NCBI GenBank assembly: GCA_964400405.1
Contig: CAYNUO010000007.1
Coordinates: 1-64,000, forward strand
Length of the DNA: 64,000 nt
DNA from: CANKJK01 sp964400405
Lineage (GTDB): Bacteria > Acidobacteriota > Vicinamibacteria > Vicinamibacterales > UBA2999
Direction: 5' to 3'
The translations under genes were made by a program, and so were the position numbers. The notes under the pieces were generated by a model that worked only from the letters and a program-made list of their open reading frames with translations, was not told where the DNA came from and did no database searches. Of the stretch, positions 24,379-33,097 are shown in pieces. Positions within the stretch are counted from its first letter, which is position 1, and each line of letters starts with the position of its first letter.

Positions 24379-25203
24379 TCAGCGGCGCGAGGCCTTCAGT
24401 TCTTTCAGGATGCCCTCGAGCGTTTCGATCAGTTCGGTCTTGTCGACCCGGCTCTTCTTGAACGTCATCTTCAGGCTGAAGGCCTTGGTCGACGGCTTGA
24501 AGTTGAACGTGAAGGCCTTCGGGCGGGCCTTCGCGGCGTCCTCGGTTTCAGCCCGGACCTTCGCGCGGGTCACGCCGCCGCCTTCGGCGAGCTTGCGCAC
24601 CAGCGCCAGCATCTTCTCCGGGTCACCCTGCCGGACGATCTGCAGCAGCGTCGACTTGGAGGTAATGTCGGCCAGCCGACATAGGCTCCGGACCTCCTCC
24701 GGCATCTGGTTCAGCGCCAGGATCTCCGTCACCGCGGTTCGCGATTTCCCGAGCTTCCGGGCCATGTCTTCGTGCGTGTAACGGCACCGGTCGGCCAGCT
24801 GCACGAGCGCCTCGGCCTCTTCAAACGGCGTCAGGTCCTTGCGCTGAAGGTTCTCGATGAGCGCGAGCTCAAGCACCTCGAGCTCGTCCACGTCCTTGAC
24901 GATGGCCGGCACCTCGGTCAGGCCCGACTGGACGGCCGCATGGTAGCGGCGCTCGCCGGCGATGATCTGGAACCGTGCCCCCTGAGGCCGGACGATCAGT
25001 GGCTCGATGATCCCCTTCTCGCTGACGGAGGCAATCAGCTCCGACAGGTCACCCATCTGCTGACGGGGCTGGTTCGGGTTCGGGTCGATCAGGTCCAGGG
25101 ACAACATGCGGCCGATCGGCGCGCCGCTCGACGCCACGAGCGCGTCGACGTAGTGCTGGTCGTGCCGCATGTGGACGGTGTCAGGGAGTCCGCGCTTCGC
25201 CAC
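24379..25203 (-). CDS. parB: ParB/Spo0J-family chromosome partition protein, divergent DNA-binding helix
   Basis: About 274 residues. The CTPase/N-terminal domain has LIDPNPNQPRQQMGDLSEL, GIIEPLIVRP and the arginine box IIAGERRYHAAV (canonical form GERRWRA). ALIENLQRKDLTPFEEAEA is the usual box III. The helix-turn-helix KLGKSRTAVTEILALNQMPE differs from the usual KSRPHVAN-LRLL-LP of canonical Spo0J, and ITSKSTLLQIVRQGD follows. The C-terminal dimer domain is short and basic. Divergent recognition residues imply a non-standard parS. The start overlaps the parA end by 23 bases. A 16-bp near-palindrome lies inside the gene at 24666-24681. Confidence 0.93.
   Translation of the reverse strand: MAKRGLPDTVHMRHDQHYVDALVASSGAPIGRMLSLDLIDPNPNQPRQQMGDLSELIASVSEKGIIEPLIVRPQGARFQIIAGERRYHAAVQSGLTEVPAIVKDVDELEVLELALIENLQRKDLTPFEEAEALVQLADRCRYTHEDMARKLGKSRTAVTEILALNQMPEEVRSLCRLADITSKSTLLQIVRQGDPEKMLALVRKLAEGGGVTRAKVRAETEDAAKARPKAFTFNFKPSTKAFSLKMTFKKSRVDKTELIETLEGILKELKASRR
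24666..24681. promoter_or_regulatory. parS-like near-palindrome inside parB
   Basis: TGTCGGCCAGCCGACA, a 16-bp palindrome with one mismatched central pair, flanked by A and T that also pair. It matches the perfect palindrome upstream of parA (26000-26015) at 15 of 16 positions. Size and TGT...ACA ends resemble the canonical parS TGTTTCACGTGAAACA, although the centre differs. Binding by ParB is inference. Confidence 0.5.
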
Positions 25204-25951
25204 GTTCGATCACCTCCTCGCACAGACTGTAATAGTCGGTCGCGCCGACCGAGTCCGGTGCGAAAGTGAAGATGGATTCCTTGTAGGCGGGGCTCTCCTC
25301 GAGCCGCACGCTCTTGCTGATGACGGTCTTGAATACCTTGTTGCCGAAGACCTTCTGAATCTGCTTCCGGATGTCCCGGCCAAGCGCCGTGCGCTTGTCG
25401 TGCATCGTGATCACGACGCCCAGGATCCGGAGGTCCGGGTTGGGCCGCTGCCGCACTTTCTCCACCGTCTCCAGCAGGTCGTCGGTGCCCTCGAGCGCGA
25501 AGTAGGAGGACTGGATGGGCACCAGCAGATGCGTCGCCGCGACGAGCGCGTTGACGGTCAGCAGGCCAAGCGCCGGCGGGCAGTCGATCACGATGTGCGC
25601 GAACTCGTTGCCGAGCTGCTGGATCTTGTCCTTCAGCCGGAAGTGCGCGTCGAGTTCGCCGACCAGGCGCGACTCGAGTTTAGCGAGGGCGATGCGGGCC
25701 GGAGCGACCCAGAGGTTTGCCAGCGTGGCCGGGTGAATGATCGAACGGAGCGGGACGGCCGGGTCGACGATGGCGTCGTAGGTGCTGGCCTCCACGGTGC
25801 GGAGGTCGAGGAAGGAGATGCTGCTGTTGGCCTGCGGGTCCAGGTCGATCAGCAGCGTCGGGCTGCCGCGCATGGCGAGCGCGGCGGCCAGGTTGACGGC
25901 GGTGGTGGTCTTACCCACTCCGCCCTTCTGGTTGGCGATGGCGACGATCAT
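25181..25951 (-). CDS. parA: ParA/Soj-family chromosome partition ATPase
   Basis: About 256 residues, the short Soj-type ParA without an N-terminal DNA-binding extension. The deviant Walker A KGGVGKTTTAVNLAAALA, Walker A' (LLIDLDPQANSS) and Walker B (HIVIDCPPALGLLTVNAL) are intact. Together with ParB it would move replication origins apart. ATG at 25951; a promoter with a palindromic operator lies 37-66 bases upstream. The genes gidB, dnaA or rpmH that often flank parAB are not present, so this locus may not be at the replication origin. Confidence 0.95.
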   Translation of the reverse strand: MIVAIANQKGGVGKTTTAVNLAAALAMRGSPTLLIDLDPQANSSISFLDLRTVEASTYDAIVDPAVPLRSIIHPATLANLWVAPARIALAKLESRLVGELDAHFRLKDKIQQLGNEFAHIVIDCPPALGLLTVNALVAATHLLVPIQSSYFALEGTDDLLETVEKVRQRPNPDLRILGVVITMHDKRTALGRDIRKQIQKVFGNKVFKTVISKSVRLEESPAYKESIFTFAPDSVGATDYYSLCEEVIERGEARTP

Positions 25952-25987
25952 GGGGCGTGGGGAAACGGAAACGCAGCGGACGAGGGC

Positions 25988-26017
25988 AGTCTACGGCATT
26001 GTCGGCCGGCCGACAAT
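25988..26017 (-). promoter_or_regulatory. parA promoter overlapped by a perfect 20-bp palindrome
   Basis: On the minus strand TTGTCG (26016-26011) and TAGACT (25993-25988) are 17 bases apart, each a 4/6 match to -35 and -10. The palindrome ATTGTCGGCCGGCCGACAAT (25998-26017) covers the -35 and most of the spacer, so a protein bound there would block RNA polymerase. This fits an autoregulatory operator and, by its similarity to 24666-24681, a ParB-type site. Confidence 0.55.
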
Positions 26018-26030
26018 TCTCATCTCCGAC

Positions 26031-26516
26031 TTACATCTTGTACTTGCCCATCGTCTCCGGGTCCATGTCGTCGAGCCAGGCGTGCAGCCGCTCCGGGTCG
26101 GCCTGCTCCGCGGTCATGTCGGACGTCCGCGCGTGTTCGAAGACCGCGTCCTCGACCAGGATCGGCGCCCGGGTCCGCAGCGCGAGGGCAATCGCGTCAC
26201 TCGGCCTGGCGTCGATCGCGAGGCGCTCGCCGTGCCGCGTGATGTGGATGATCGCGTAGAACGTGTGCTCGCGGAGGTCGCTGACGACGACGCGGTCCAC
26301 CGTGCCATCCATGTCAGCGATGATGTTGCGCAGCAGGTCGTGCGTCATGGGACGCGAGGTCGCGATGTTCTCGATCTGCAGGGCGATGGCGTTGGCCTCG
26401 ACGACGCCCACCCAGATCGGCAGAACGCGTTCGGCGTCCCGCTCCTTCAGGATGACGATGGGCGTGCTCGTGACCGGGTCGACCATCAGACCCTTGATCG
26501 TCATCTCTACCTGCAT
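26031..26516 (-). CDS. Bifunctional nuclease (BFN, DUF151) family protein
   Basis: About 161 residues with the BFN/DUF151 core: MTIKGLMVDPVTSTPIVIL, LPIWVGVVEANAIALQIE, RPMTHDLLRNII and the signature AIDARPSDAIALALRTRAPI. Plant relatives have dual nuclease activity; bacterial members are mostly uncharacterised, and no catalytic role can be shown from this sequence. It lies 79 bases upstream of parA and 14 bases downstream of miaB on the same strand. Confidence 0.9.
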   Translation of the reverse strand: MQVEMTIKGLMVDPVTSTPIVILKERDAERVLPIWVGVVEANAIALQIENIATSRPMTHDLLRNIIADMDGTVDRVVVSDLREHTFYAIIHITRHGERLAIDARPSDAIALALRTRAPILVEDAVFEHARTSDMTAEQADPERLHAWLDDMDPETMGKYKM

Positions 26517-26532
26517 CGTGCCCTTCCCTTCC

Positions 26533-27861
26533 CTACACGGCGGGCCGCCCCCAGACGCTGTTGGGACCCGCGCGCTCGATCGTGACCGGCAGCGTCCGGC
26601 CGATCCATGACGGCTCGCCCGGACAGTTGACCACAGTGTTGCCGGACGTCCGGCCCGAGACCTCGTGGTCCCGCCGCCGGGAGACGGCGTCGACCAGGAC
26701 CTCGAAGGTCCGGCCCACCATCGCGTCGTGCAGCCCCTGCTGGATGTTCCGCTGCTGCTCCTGCAGCGTGACTATCCGTAGGGTCTTTTCGGCTGCAGGG
26801 ACGTCATCCTGTAGTCGCTTCTCCGCCAGCGTATTCGGCCTTGGCGAGTACTTGAACGAATAGATGGCGTGGAACCCGACGGTCCGCGCCAGGCTGAGGG
26901 TGTCTTCGAAGTCGGCCGCCGTCTCCCCCGGGAAGCCGACGATGACGTCCGTGGACAACTGGATGCCGGGCACCGCCTCACGGACGCGGTCGACCAGGCG
27001 CAGATAGTCGTCGCGCGTGTGCCGCCGCCGCATCGCCGCGAGGATGGCCGTGGACCCGGACTGCACGGGCAGGTGGAGGTGCTTGCAGACCCGGGGCAGG
27101 TCACGGATGGCGGCGATGATCCGCTCGCTGGTATGCCGGGGGTGCGGGCTGGAGAAGCGGATGCGCCGGATGCCGGGGATCGCGTCGACCTTCTCGAGCA
27201 GTGCGGCGAAGTCGATCGCGGGGTCGTCCGGGTCCTGGTAGTGATTCACGATCTGTCCGAGGAGCTGGACTTCGGGCCGCCCGCTGGCGACGGCCTCGGC
27301 CGCCTCCGCCACGATGTCCGCGGCCCGGCGCATGCGCTCCTTGCCGCGCGTACCCGGGACGACGCAGAACGCGCAGTGGTCGTTGCAGCCTTCGATGATC
27401 GTGACGTACGCGTGGACGCGGTCCTGCCGCCGGGCGACGCCGAGTGGAAAGGAGACGTCGTCCATCGGGGCGACGTCGACGACCGCGAACGGGTCCCTGC
27501 GGGCCTGCTCGACGAGCATCGGCAGCAACCGCTGGCGCTGCGTGCCCACGATCACATCGATCAGGCCGCCGTGCGTGCCTTTCAACAGGGCGTTGCCTTC
27601 CTGCTGCGCCACGCACCCGGCCACGGCAACTGTCGGCCGGCGGCCCGTCTCCCGCCCGAGGACGTTGATCTCGCCCAGACGGGTGTAGAGCTTGTCCTCT
27701 GCGTGCTCCCGGACGCTGCACGTGTTGACCACGATCAGATCCGCGTCCGCATCCGACGCGGCGGGCTCGTAGCCGGCCTGCTCCAGGAGGCCGGCCATCC
27801 GCTCTGAGTCGTGGACGTTCATCTGGCAGCCGTAGGTTTCGATGAAATAGCGCGGCGGCAT
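26533..27861 (-). CDS. miaB: tRNA-2-methylthio-N6-dimethylallyladenosine synthase MiaB
   Basis: Radical-SAM methylthiotransferase, about 442 residues. The N-terminal UPF0004 domain has its three cluster cysteines (ETYGCQMN, VVNTCSVREHAEDK, AVAGCVAQQ). The radical-SAM cluster is C-x3-C-x2-C in EGCNDHCAFCVVPGTRGKE, and a TRAM domain closes the protein. LLGQIVNHYQDP is the MiaB-type loop. ATG at 27861 shares one base with the recN stop. It modifies A37 of tRNAs reading UNN codons. A much longer frame towards 29100 is only antisense-type extension into recN. Confidence 0.95.
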   Translation of the reverse strand: MPPRYFIETYGCQMNVHDSERMAGLLEQAGYEPAASDADADLIVVNTCSVREHAEDKLYTRLGEINVLGRETGRRPTVAVAGCVAQQEGNALLKGTHGGLIDVIVGTQRQRLLPMLVEQARRDPFAVVDVAPMDDVSFPLGVARRQDRVHAYVTIIEGCNDHCAFCVVPGTRGKERMRRAADIVAEAAEAVASGRPEVQLLGQIVNHYQDPDDPAIDFAALLEKVDAIPGIRRIRFSSPHPRHTSERIIAAIRDLPRVCKHLHLPVQSGSTAILAAMRRRHTRDDYLRLVDRVREAVPGIQLSTDVIVGFPGETAADFEDTLSLARTVGFHAIYSFKYSPRPNTLAEKRLQDDVPAAEKTLRIVTLQEQQRNIQQGLHDAMVGRTFEVLVDAVSRRRDHEVSGRTSGNTVVNCPGEPSWIGRTLPVTIERAGPNSVWGRPAV

Positions 27862-29537
27862 CAGTGTTTCGCTTTCGCCCTGTGTTTGCTTTCGCCTGTT
27901 CGGCGCGCGGACGCGCGGGCGGCGTCGATGAGCTGGCCTGCGGCGTCGAGCGCCGCGGGCGTGACGGCCGAACCCGCCAGCATGCGGGCGATCTCGTCGC
28001 GCTGCCCGCTCGCGTCCAGGTGGTCGACACGCGTCAGTGTCCGGCCCCCGGCGGTCTCCTTCCGGACACGGATCTGCCGCGTCGCGTAAGCGGCGATCTG
28101 GGGGACGTGCGTGATGGCGACGACCTGGAACCGGGCCGCGAGCCGCTGCAGACACTGCCCCACCACGTCCGCCGTCCGGCCCCCGAGGCCGGCATCGACC
28201 TCGTCGAAGATGAGCGTGCGCCCTTCGGCGTCGGCGGCCGACAGCGTGCGGAGCGCGAGCACGGCGCGCGAGAGTTCGCCGCCGGAGATCACGCGGGCGA
28301 GGGGACGCGGGCTCTCGCCAAGGTTGGCCGACAGATACAGCTCGACGCGGTCCGTGCCGCGCTCGCCCCACTCGTCCTCGTCCAGCGGGCGGTCGCCGAA
28401 GCGCACCTCCACGCGGGCGTGCTCCATCGCCAGCTGGTGCAGCAGCGTTTCGAACTCGCTCGCGAACCGGGGTGCGGCGTCCGTCCGTGCGCGGGAGAGC
28501 CGTCCGGCCGCCGTGAGATAGTCCTTGCGGGCGGCCGCACACGCGGACTGGAGCGCATCGACGCCGTCGTCCGGGCTCGTCAGCAGCCGATGCTCGACCC
28601 GGTGCCGCTCGGCAAGGGCGATGACGTCGTCGAGAGACGGGCCGTACTTCCTGACCAGCCGCTCGAGCCCGGCCAGCCGCGACTCCACGCCTTCGAGTTC
28701 GGCGGCCGCCTCCTCCATCCGGTCGGCGCTGTCGCGCAGGGCCTCCGCCATGTCTTCGAGCTGTCCCTTGATGGCGGTACGGCTCTCGGCGTACGGCAGA
28801 AAGGCGGGGTCGATCTCGGCCAGTTCCGCCACGCGCTTCCACACGCCGGCGAGGACCGACATCGCCGAATCGTCCTGGCCATAGAGAGCCTGATACGCCT
28901 CGCGGCACAGCCGCTCGATGCGCTCCGCGTGGACGAGAACGGCGCGACGCGACGCCAGTTCCTCGATCTCGCCGGCCCGCGGCTGGAGCGCGTCGATCTC
29001 GCGCAGTTCCTCCGCCATCCTCGCGACGCGGCGCTCGCGTTCGGAGGCGTCCATCTGCGAGTGCGCCAGGCGGGCGCGGGCATCGCGGAAGGTCGTCCAC
29101 GCCGTGGCGACGGCGGCCAGTTCGCGCAGCGGCCGTGCGAACGCATCGAGGACACCGAGATGTGACGCGGGATCGAGCAGCGCGAGATGCGCGTGCTGGC
29201 CGTGGATCTCGACCAGCGCCGGCGCGCGCTCACGCAGCACCGCGCTGGAGACGGCCGCGCCATTGACGAACGCACGGTTGCGCCCGGTCGCGGTGATCTC
29301 CCGGGCGAGCGTCAACGGGCTTCCGTCGTGGTCGAAGGTTGCGGATACCGTCGCGGTCGCCTCGCCCGTCCGGATGAGGTCGGACGACGCGCGGCCTCCC
29401 AGTACCAGCTCCAGCGCGTCCAGAAGGATGGATTTGCCCACCCCGGTCTCGCCGCTGAGGACGGTCAACCCGGGGCCCAACTCGACATCCGCTGAGGCCA
29501 CGACGGCCAGGTTCCGGATGGAAATAGATCGGAGCAT
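27861..29537 (-). CDS. recN: DNA repair ATPase RecN
   Basis: SMC-like repair protein of about 558 residues. It opens with MLRSISIRNLAVVASADVEL and the Walker A GETGVGKSILLDALELVLGG; the Q-loop is EIHGQHAHLALLDPASHL. Two coiled-coil arms flank the middle, and the C-terminal ATPase half has SGGELSRAVLALRTL and Walker B TLIFDEVDAGLGGRTADVVG. It acts in double-strand break repair. The ATG at 29537 is 110 bases from the divergent tolQ start. The end overlaps miaB by one base. No LexA-like box is recognised in the upstream region. Confidence 0.95.
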   Translation of the reverse strand: MLRSISIRNLAVVASADVELGPGLTVLSGETGVGKSILLDALELVLGGRASSDLIRTGEATATVSATFDHDGSPLTLAREITATGRNRAFVNGAAVSSAVLRERAPALVEIHGQHAHLALLDPASHLGVLDAFARPLRELAAVATAWTTFRDARARLAHSQMDASERERRVARMAEELREIDALQPRAGEIEELASRRAVLVHAERIERLCREAYQALYGQDDSAMSVLAGVWKRVAELAEIDPAFLPYAESRTAIKGQLEDMAEALRDSADRMEEAAAELEGVESRLAGLERLVRKYGPSLDDVIALAERHRVEHRLLTSPDDGVDALQSACAAARKDYLTAAGRLSRARTDAAPRFASEFETLLHQLAMEHARVEVRFGDRPLDEDEWGERGTDRVELYLSANLGESPRPLARVISGGELSRAVLALRTLSAADAEGRTLIFDEVDAGLGGRTADVVGQCLQRLAARFQVVAITHVPQIAAYATRQIRVRKETAGGRTLTRVDHLDASGQRDEIARMLAGSAVTPAALDAAGQLIDAARASARRTGESKHRAKAKH

Positions 29538-29566
29538 GTGGCCGGAACTCCCATCGTATCATATAT

Positions 29567-29595
29567 TTGACAGGATATTGACCCCGTGGTAGTCT
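29567..29595 (+). promoter_or_regulatory. Sigma-70-type promoter of the tol-pal operon
   Basis: TTGACA (29567-29572, perfect -35) and TAGTCT (29590-29595, 4/6) with 17-bp spacing, 52 bases before the tolQ start. The only clean two-box promoter I found. The same AT-rich patch holds TATGAT on the minus strand (29563-29558), a possible recN -10. Confidence 0.65.
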
Positions 29596-29647
29596 GCACA
29601 CGGTTGCGCTGTCCCAGCGGCGCCCTATCCCCCAATCGGAGGTCGTG

Positions 29648-30382
29648 GTGTTCACCTGTGGCAGCTGCATGCTGGCACTCCAGATGCCGGATGTAGCCCC
29701 TGAGGCTGGGACGGATCTGATCGGCATCGTGACGCGGAGCACGCCCATCAACCAGGCGGTGCTCGCCATCCTCGTCGCGTTCTCCATCGCGTCCTGGGCC
29801 GTCATCCTTATCAAATACCTGTCGTTCCGCACGGCGTCGCGCCAGTCGGACGCGTTCATCGGCGCCTTCCGCAAAGGGGGCTTCGCAGAGGCGCAGGGCG
29901 CGTGCGATGCCTCGAAGGCCTCTCCCCTCGTCGGACTGTTTCAGGCCGGCTATGCGGAGATGTCGGCGCAGTTCCGGTTGACCTCCGCCGCCGCGGCTCC
30001 CGGAGCCAGGCCCCAGCTCAAGAGCCTCGAAGCCGTGGACCGGGCGCTCCTTCGCGCGGCCGCGTCGGAGATCAGCCGCCTCGAACGGAAGCTCACGTTT
30101 CTGGCGACGACCGCCAGCGTGACGCCCTTCGTCGGCCTGTTCGGCACCGTCGTCGGCATCATGATCGCGTTCCAGCGCATCGGAACCACCGGCTCCACGA
30201 ACCTCGCCGTCGTCGGCCCGGGCATCAGTGAAGCGCTCGTCGCGACCGCGATGGGCCTCTTCGCCGCGATTCCGGCCGTGCTCGCCTACAACCAGCTCAC
30301 GCACCGGGTGAAGGAATTCTCGGCGGCGATGGACGACTTCGCGATGGAGTTTCTGAACATCGTGGAGCGGAACTTCACCTAG
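29648..30382 (+). CDS. tolQ: Tol-Pal system proton-channel subunit TolQ (MotA/TolQ/ExbB family)
   Basis: About 244 residues with three membrane helices: ~35-55 (AVLAILVAFSIASWAVILIKYL), ~150-170 (TASVTPFVGLFGTVVGIMIAF) and ~190-212 (GISEALVATAMGLFAAIPAVLAYN). TPFVGLFGTVVGIM is the family signature. GTG at 29648 has GGAGG five bases upstream, so it is preferred over the GTG at 29645. It forms the inner-membrane motor with TolR and TolA and is the first gene of the operon. Confidence 0.92.
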   Translation: MFTCGSCMLALQMPDVAPEAGTDLIGIVTRSTPINQAVLAILVAFSIASWAVILIKYLSFRTASRQSDAFIGAFRKGGFAEAQGACDASKASPLVGLFQAGYAEMSAQFRLTSAAAAPGARPQLKSLEAVDRALLRAAASEISRLERKLTFLATTASVTPFVGLFGTVVGIMIAFQRIGTTGSTNLAVVGPGISEALVATAMGLFAAIPAVLAYNQLTHRVKEFSAAMDDFAMEFLNIVERNFT

Positions 30383-30392
30383 GCCTCCATCC

Positions 30393-30848
30393 ATGCCGAA
30401 GGTGCTGTCGGGCGGGTCCGGAAGCGGCCGTGGCCGCGGGCGGCGCGTGGCGCCGACCCTCGCCGAGATCAACGTCGTCCCTCTCGTCGACGTGATGCTG
30501 GTGCTGCTCATCATCTTCATGGTCGCCGCGCCGATGCTGCAGCGTGGCATCGACGTGAAGCTGCCGATTGCGAGCCGGTCGCAGGAGATCGCCAGCGAGC
30601 GGCTGTTCGTCTCCGTGCCGATCTCCTACCAGAAGGACAAGCGCGTCTACATCGGCGAGGACGCCGTTCCGCAGGCCGTCCTTGGCGAGCGCGTGCGGCA
30701 ACTGCTCGTGAACCGCTCTGACCGCCAGGTCTTCCTCCGCGGCGACGGCGGCATTCGCTACGACGAGTTCATGTCCATCGTCGACATCCTCAAACGCGCG
30801 GGCGTCGAGAACGTCGGGCTCGTCACGGCCCTCCCGGGCGAACGGTGA
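30393..30848 (+). CDS. tolR: Tol-Pal system subunit TolR (ExbD family)
   Basis: About 151 residues: a basic, Gly-rich N-terminus, then LAEINVVPLVDVMLVLLIIFMVAAPML, where the Asp in PLVDVMLVLL is the proton-carrying residue of the single membrane helix, and an ExbD/TolR periplasmic domain ending GIRYDEFMSIVDILKRAGVENVGLVT. It starts 10 bases after tolQ and completes the TolQR motor. Confidence 0.93.
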   Translation: MPKVLSGGSGSGRGRGRRVAPTLAEINVVPLVDVMLVLLIIFMVAAPMLQRGIDVKLPIASRSQEIASERLFVSVPISYQKDKRVYIGEDAVPQAVLGERVRQLLVNRSDRQVFLRGDGGIRYDEFMSIVDILKRAGVENVGLVTALPGER

Positions 30849-30873
30849 TGCGGTTCCTGCCCCTTCGCCGCGG

Positions 30874-31668
30874 ATGCACGACCACATGACCGCCACCGAC
30901 GCCGTGACCGGAGTCATCGCGGCCCGGCATGTGTCCGGCGAACGCTGGGCGCCGGTCGTCGGCTTCTCCATCGCGCTGCACGCGCTCCTCGTCGCGGTCG
31001 TGGTGCTGGTGCCGATGGGCGACCAGGCCGACGACGTGCCGAAGACCGTGATGACGATCAGCCTCGGCGGCACGGCCGGTCCCCGCACCGGGGGCATGAC
31101 ACCGATGGGCGGCAAGGAAGTGCAGACCGTCCGGCCGCCCGAAGAGAAGCCGCGCGCCGAAGCGCCACCGGCCGCGAAGCCCCCGGAGATGACGCTGCCG
31201 GCGAAGACGCAGACCGTTCGGCCGAAGCGCGAGGTGCCGAAGCAGGCGGCGCAGGACGCCACCGGCCGGCAGTTGGCGGCCGGAGAGGAAGTCCAGGCGG
31301 GTTCCGCGCGGGCCCAGACCGGTGCGCGCGGGCAGGGGTTCGGCCTGACGGGCGGCGGCGGTTCGGGCACGGGGGCCTATCTGGATGTGGGAGACTTCTG
31401 TTGTCCGGAGTATCTCGAAACAGTGATGCAGGTCATCCAGCGCAACTGGGTCGCGAAACAAGGTCTCAACGGACAGACGCTGATGAAGTTCACCGTCCTG
31501 CGCACGGGGCAGGTCACCAGCGTCCAGGTTGAACGTCCCAGCGGGTTCGCCGCACTCGACATGGCCGCCCAGCGGGCGCTGCTGCTGACGGCGCGCGTGC
31601 CGCCGCTGCCAGCGGCGTTCTCCAATCCCGATCTCACGATCCATCTGCGTTTCGACTATCAACGGTGA
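30874..31668 (+). CDS. tolA: TolA/TonB-type energy transducer
   Basis: About 264 residues. One membrane helix (~30-48, VVGFSIALHALLVAVVVLVP), a Pro/Lys/Glu/Ala-rich periplasmic spacer (~90-160) and a TonB/TolA C-terminal domain (YLETVMQVIQRNWVAKQGL ... LMKFTVLRTGQVTSVQVERP). Its place between tolR and tolB makes it the TolA of the system, although the spacer is shorter than the long helical rod of E. coli TolA and the C-terminus is TonB_C-like. ATG at 30874 or 30886. Overlaps the tolB start. Confidence 0.85.
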   Translation: MHDHMTATDAVTGVIAARHVSGERWAPVVGFSIALHALLVAVVVLVPMGDQADDVPKTVMTISLGGTAGPRTGGMTPMGGKEVQTVRPPEEKPRAEAPPAAKPPEMTLPAKTQTVRPKREVPKQAAQDATGRQLAAGEEVQAGSARAQTGARGQGFGLTGGGGSGTGAYLDVGDFCCPEYLETVMQVIQRNWVAKQGLNGQTLMKFTVLRTGQVTSVQVERPSGFAALDMAAQRALLLTARVPPLPAAFSNPDLTIHLRFDYQR

Positions 31669-33035
31669 TGACGATGCCCGCTCGCTGGTCCGCTCTCGTG
31701 GCCGCTCTCGCCCTGCTGTGGGCGTCTCCGTCGGCCTTTCAGACGCCCCAGTCTCCGGCGCAGCGTGCGCAGCCCTCGGAGATCGAACTCGCCATCGCCG
31801 GTGACAGCGGCACGCCACCGCGGTTCGCCGTACCGGCCTTCATCGCCGGCGCCCCGGATGCGGCCGACGCCGCGAAGGTGCTGACCGACGTGCTCTGGAA
31901 CGACCTCGCCTTCGAGCGGGAGTTCTATCTGATTCCGCGCGACACCTACGCGTCGATTCCAGTTGCGCGCACCGCCGATCAGCTGCCCTTCGCGGCCTGG
32001 CGGGAACTCGGCGCCGACGGCGTGATCTTCGGCAGCGTGCAGAAGACCGGGGCGAATCTGCGCATCGAGGTACGACTCTTCAATATCCGCACGCGGCAGT
32101 CCGTGTTCGCGCGCGAGTATGCCGGACCGGCCACCAACCCGCGCGGCCTGGCCCACGCCGCAGCGGATGAACTGCACCAGGCACAACGGGCGCTCCGCGG
32201 CGTGGCGCGCACGCGCATCGCGTTCACGTCGGACCGCAACCGCGAGAAGGTCGCCGGCACGACCGAGAACCGGGACGTCAAGGAGATCTACTTCGCGGAC
32301 TACGACGGTTTCAGCCCGCGACGCATCACGGTGGATCGACAGCTGAACATCACGCCGGTGTGGGCGCCGGACGGTCGCGCCATTGCCTATACGTCGTACC
32401 GGCGCGGCTTCCCGGACATCTACATCATCCGGCCCTTCGAGGGGACGTCGTCGAACCCGACGGGTGGCAAGGGCAGCAGCTTCCTGCCGTCGTATTCTCC
32501 GGACGGCAAGCGACTGGCCTTCATGTCCAGCCGGGACGGCAACCCGGAGATCTACGTGATCAACGTGGACGGCTCGGGCCTGCGGCGGCTGACGAACCAC
32601 GCGGCGAGCGACGTCACGCCGACCTGGTCACCGACCGGGACCGAGATCGCGTTCACGTCGGATCGCACCGGCACGCCGCAGATCTACATCACGAGTGCCG
32701 AAGGGACCGGCGGCGCCCGCCGGATTTCGCTGAACGAATCGTACGCGGATCGTCCCACCTGGTCGCCTCCCCCGTTCAACGAAATCGCGTTCAGCGCGCG
32801 GACCGGACCGGGCTTCGACATCAAGGTCTACGACGTCGCGGGCGGCCAGACGCGCCAGATCACGTTCGGCGAGGGCACGAACGAGAGTCCGGCGTTCGCG
32901 CCGAACGGCCGCCATCTTGCTTTTACGTCGACCCGGGCCGGCAACGTCCAGGTCTTCACGATCGCGCGTGATGGCAAGGACGTCCGCCAGATCACGCGGG
33001 AAGGCAACAACTACACGCCGAGCTGGTCGAATTGA
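31668..33035 (+). CDS. tolB: Tol-Pal system periplasmic beta-propeller TolB
   Basis: About 455 residues: signal peptide (WSALVAALALLWASPSAF), the TolB N-terminal domain (~45-170), then a six-bladed propeller of PD40 repeats, e.g. WAPDGRAIAYTSYRRGFPDI, YSPDGKRLAFMSSRDGNPEI, WSPTGTEIAFTSDRTGTPQI and FAPNGRHLAFTSTRAGNVQV. It binds Pal in the periplasm. ATG at 31668 shares one base with the tolA stop; GTG at 31665 is an alternative. Confidence 0.94.
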   Translation: MTMPARWSALVAALALLWASPSAFQTPQSPAQRAQPSEIELAIAGDSGTPPRFAVPAFIAGAPDAADAAKVLTDVLWNDLAFEREFYLIPRDTYASIPVARTADQLPFAAWRELGADGVIFGSVQKTGANLRIEVRLFNIRTRQSVFAREYAGPATNPRGLAHAAADELHQAQRALRGVARTRIAFTSDRNREKVAGTTENRDVKEIYFADYDGFSPRRITVDRQLNITPVWAPDGRAIAYTSYRRGFPDIYIIRPFEGTSSNPTGGKGSSFLPSYSPDGKRLAFMSSRDGNPEIYVINVDGSGLRRLTNHAASDVTPTWSPTGTEIAFTSDRTGTPQIYITSAEGTGGARRISLNESYADRPTWSPPPFNEIAFSARTGPGFDIKVYDVAGGQTRQITFGEGTNESPAFAPNGRHLAFTSTRAGNVQVFTIARDGKDVRQITREGNNYTPSWSN

Positions 33036-33097
33036 TCGCCCGTGAGCGCGTAGACTGGTGGGGCCGCGGCCCACGCCGCAGAGGAGCAGCAGGGCGC

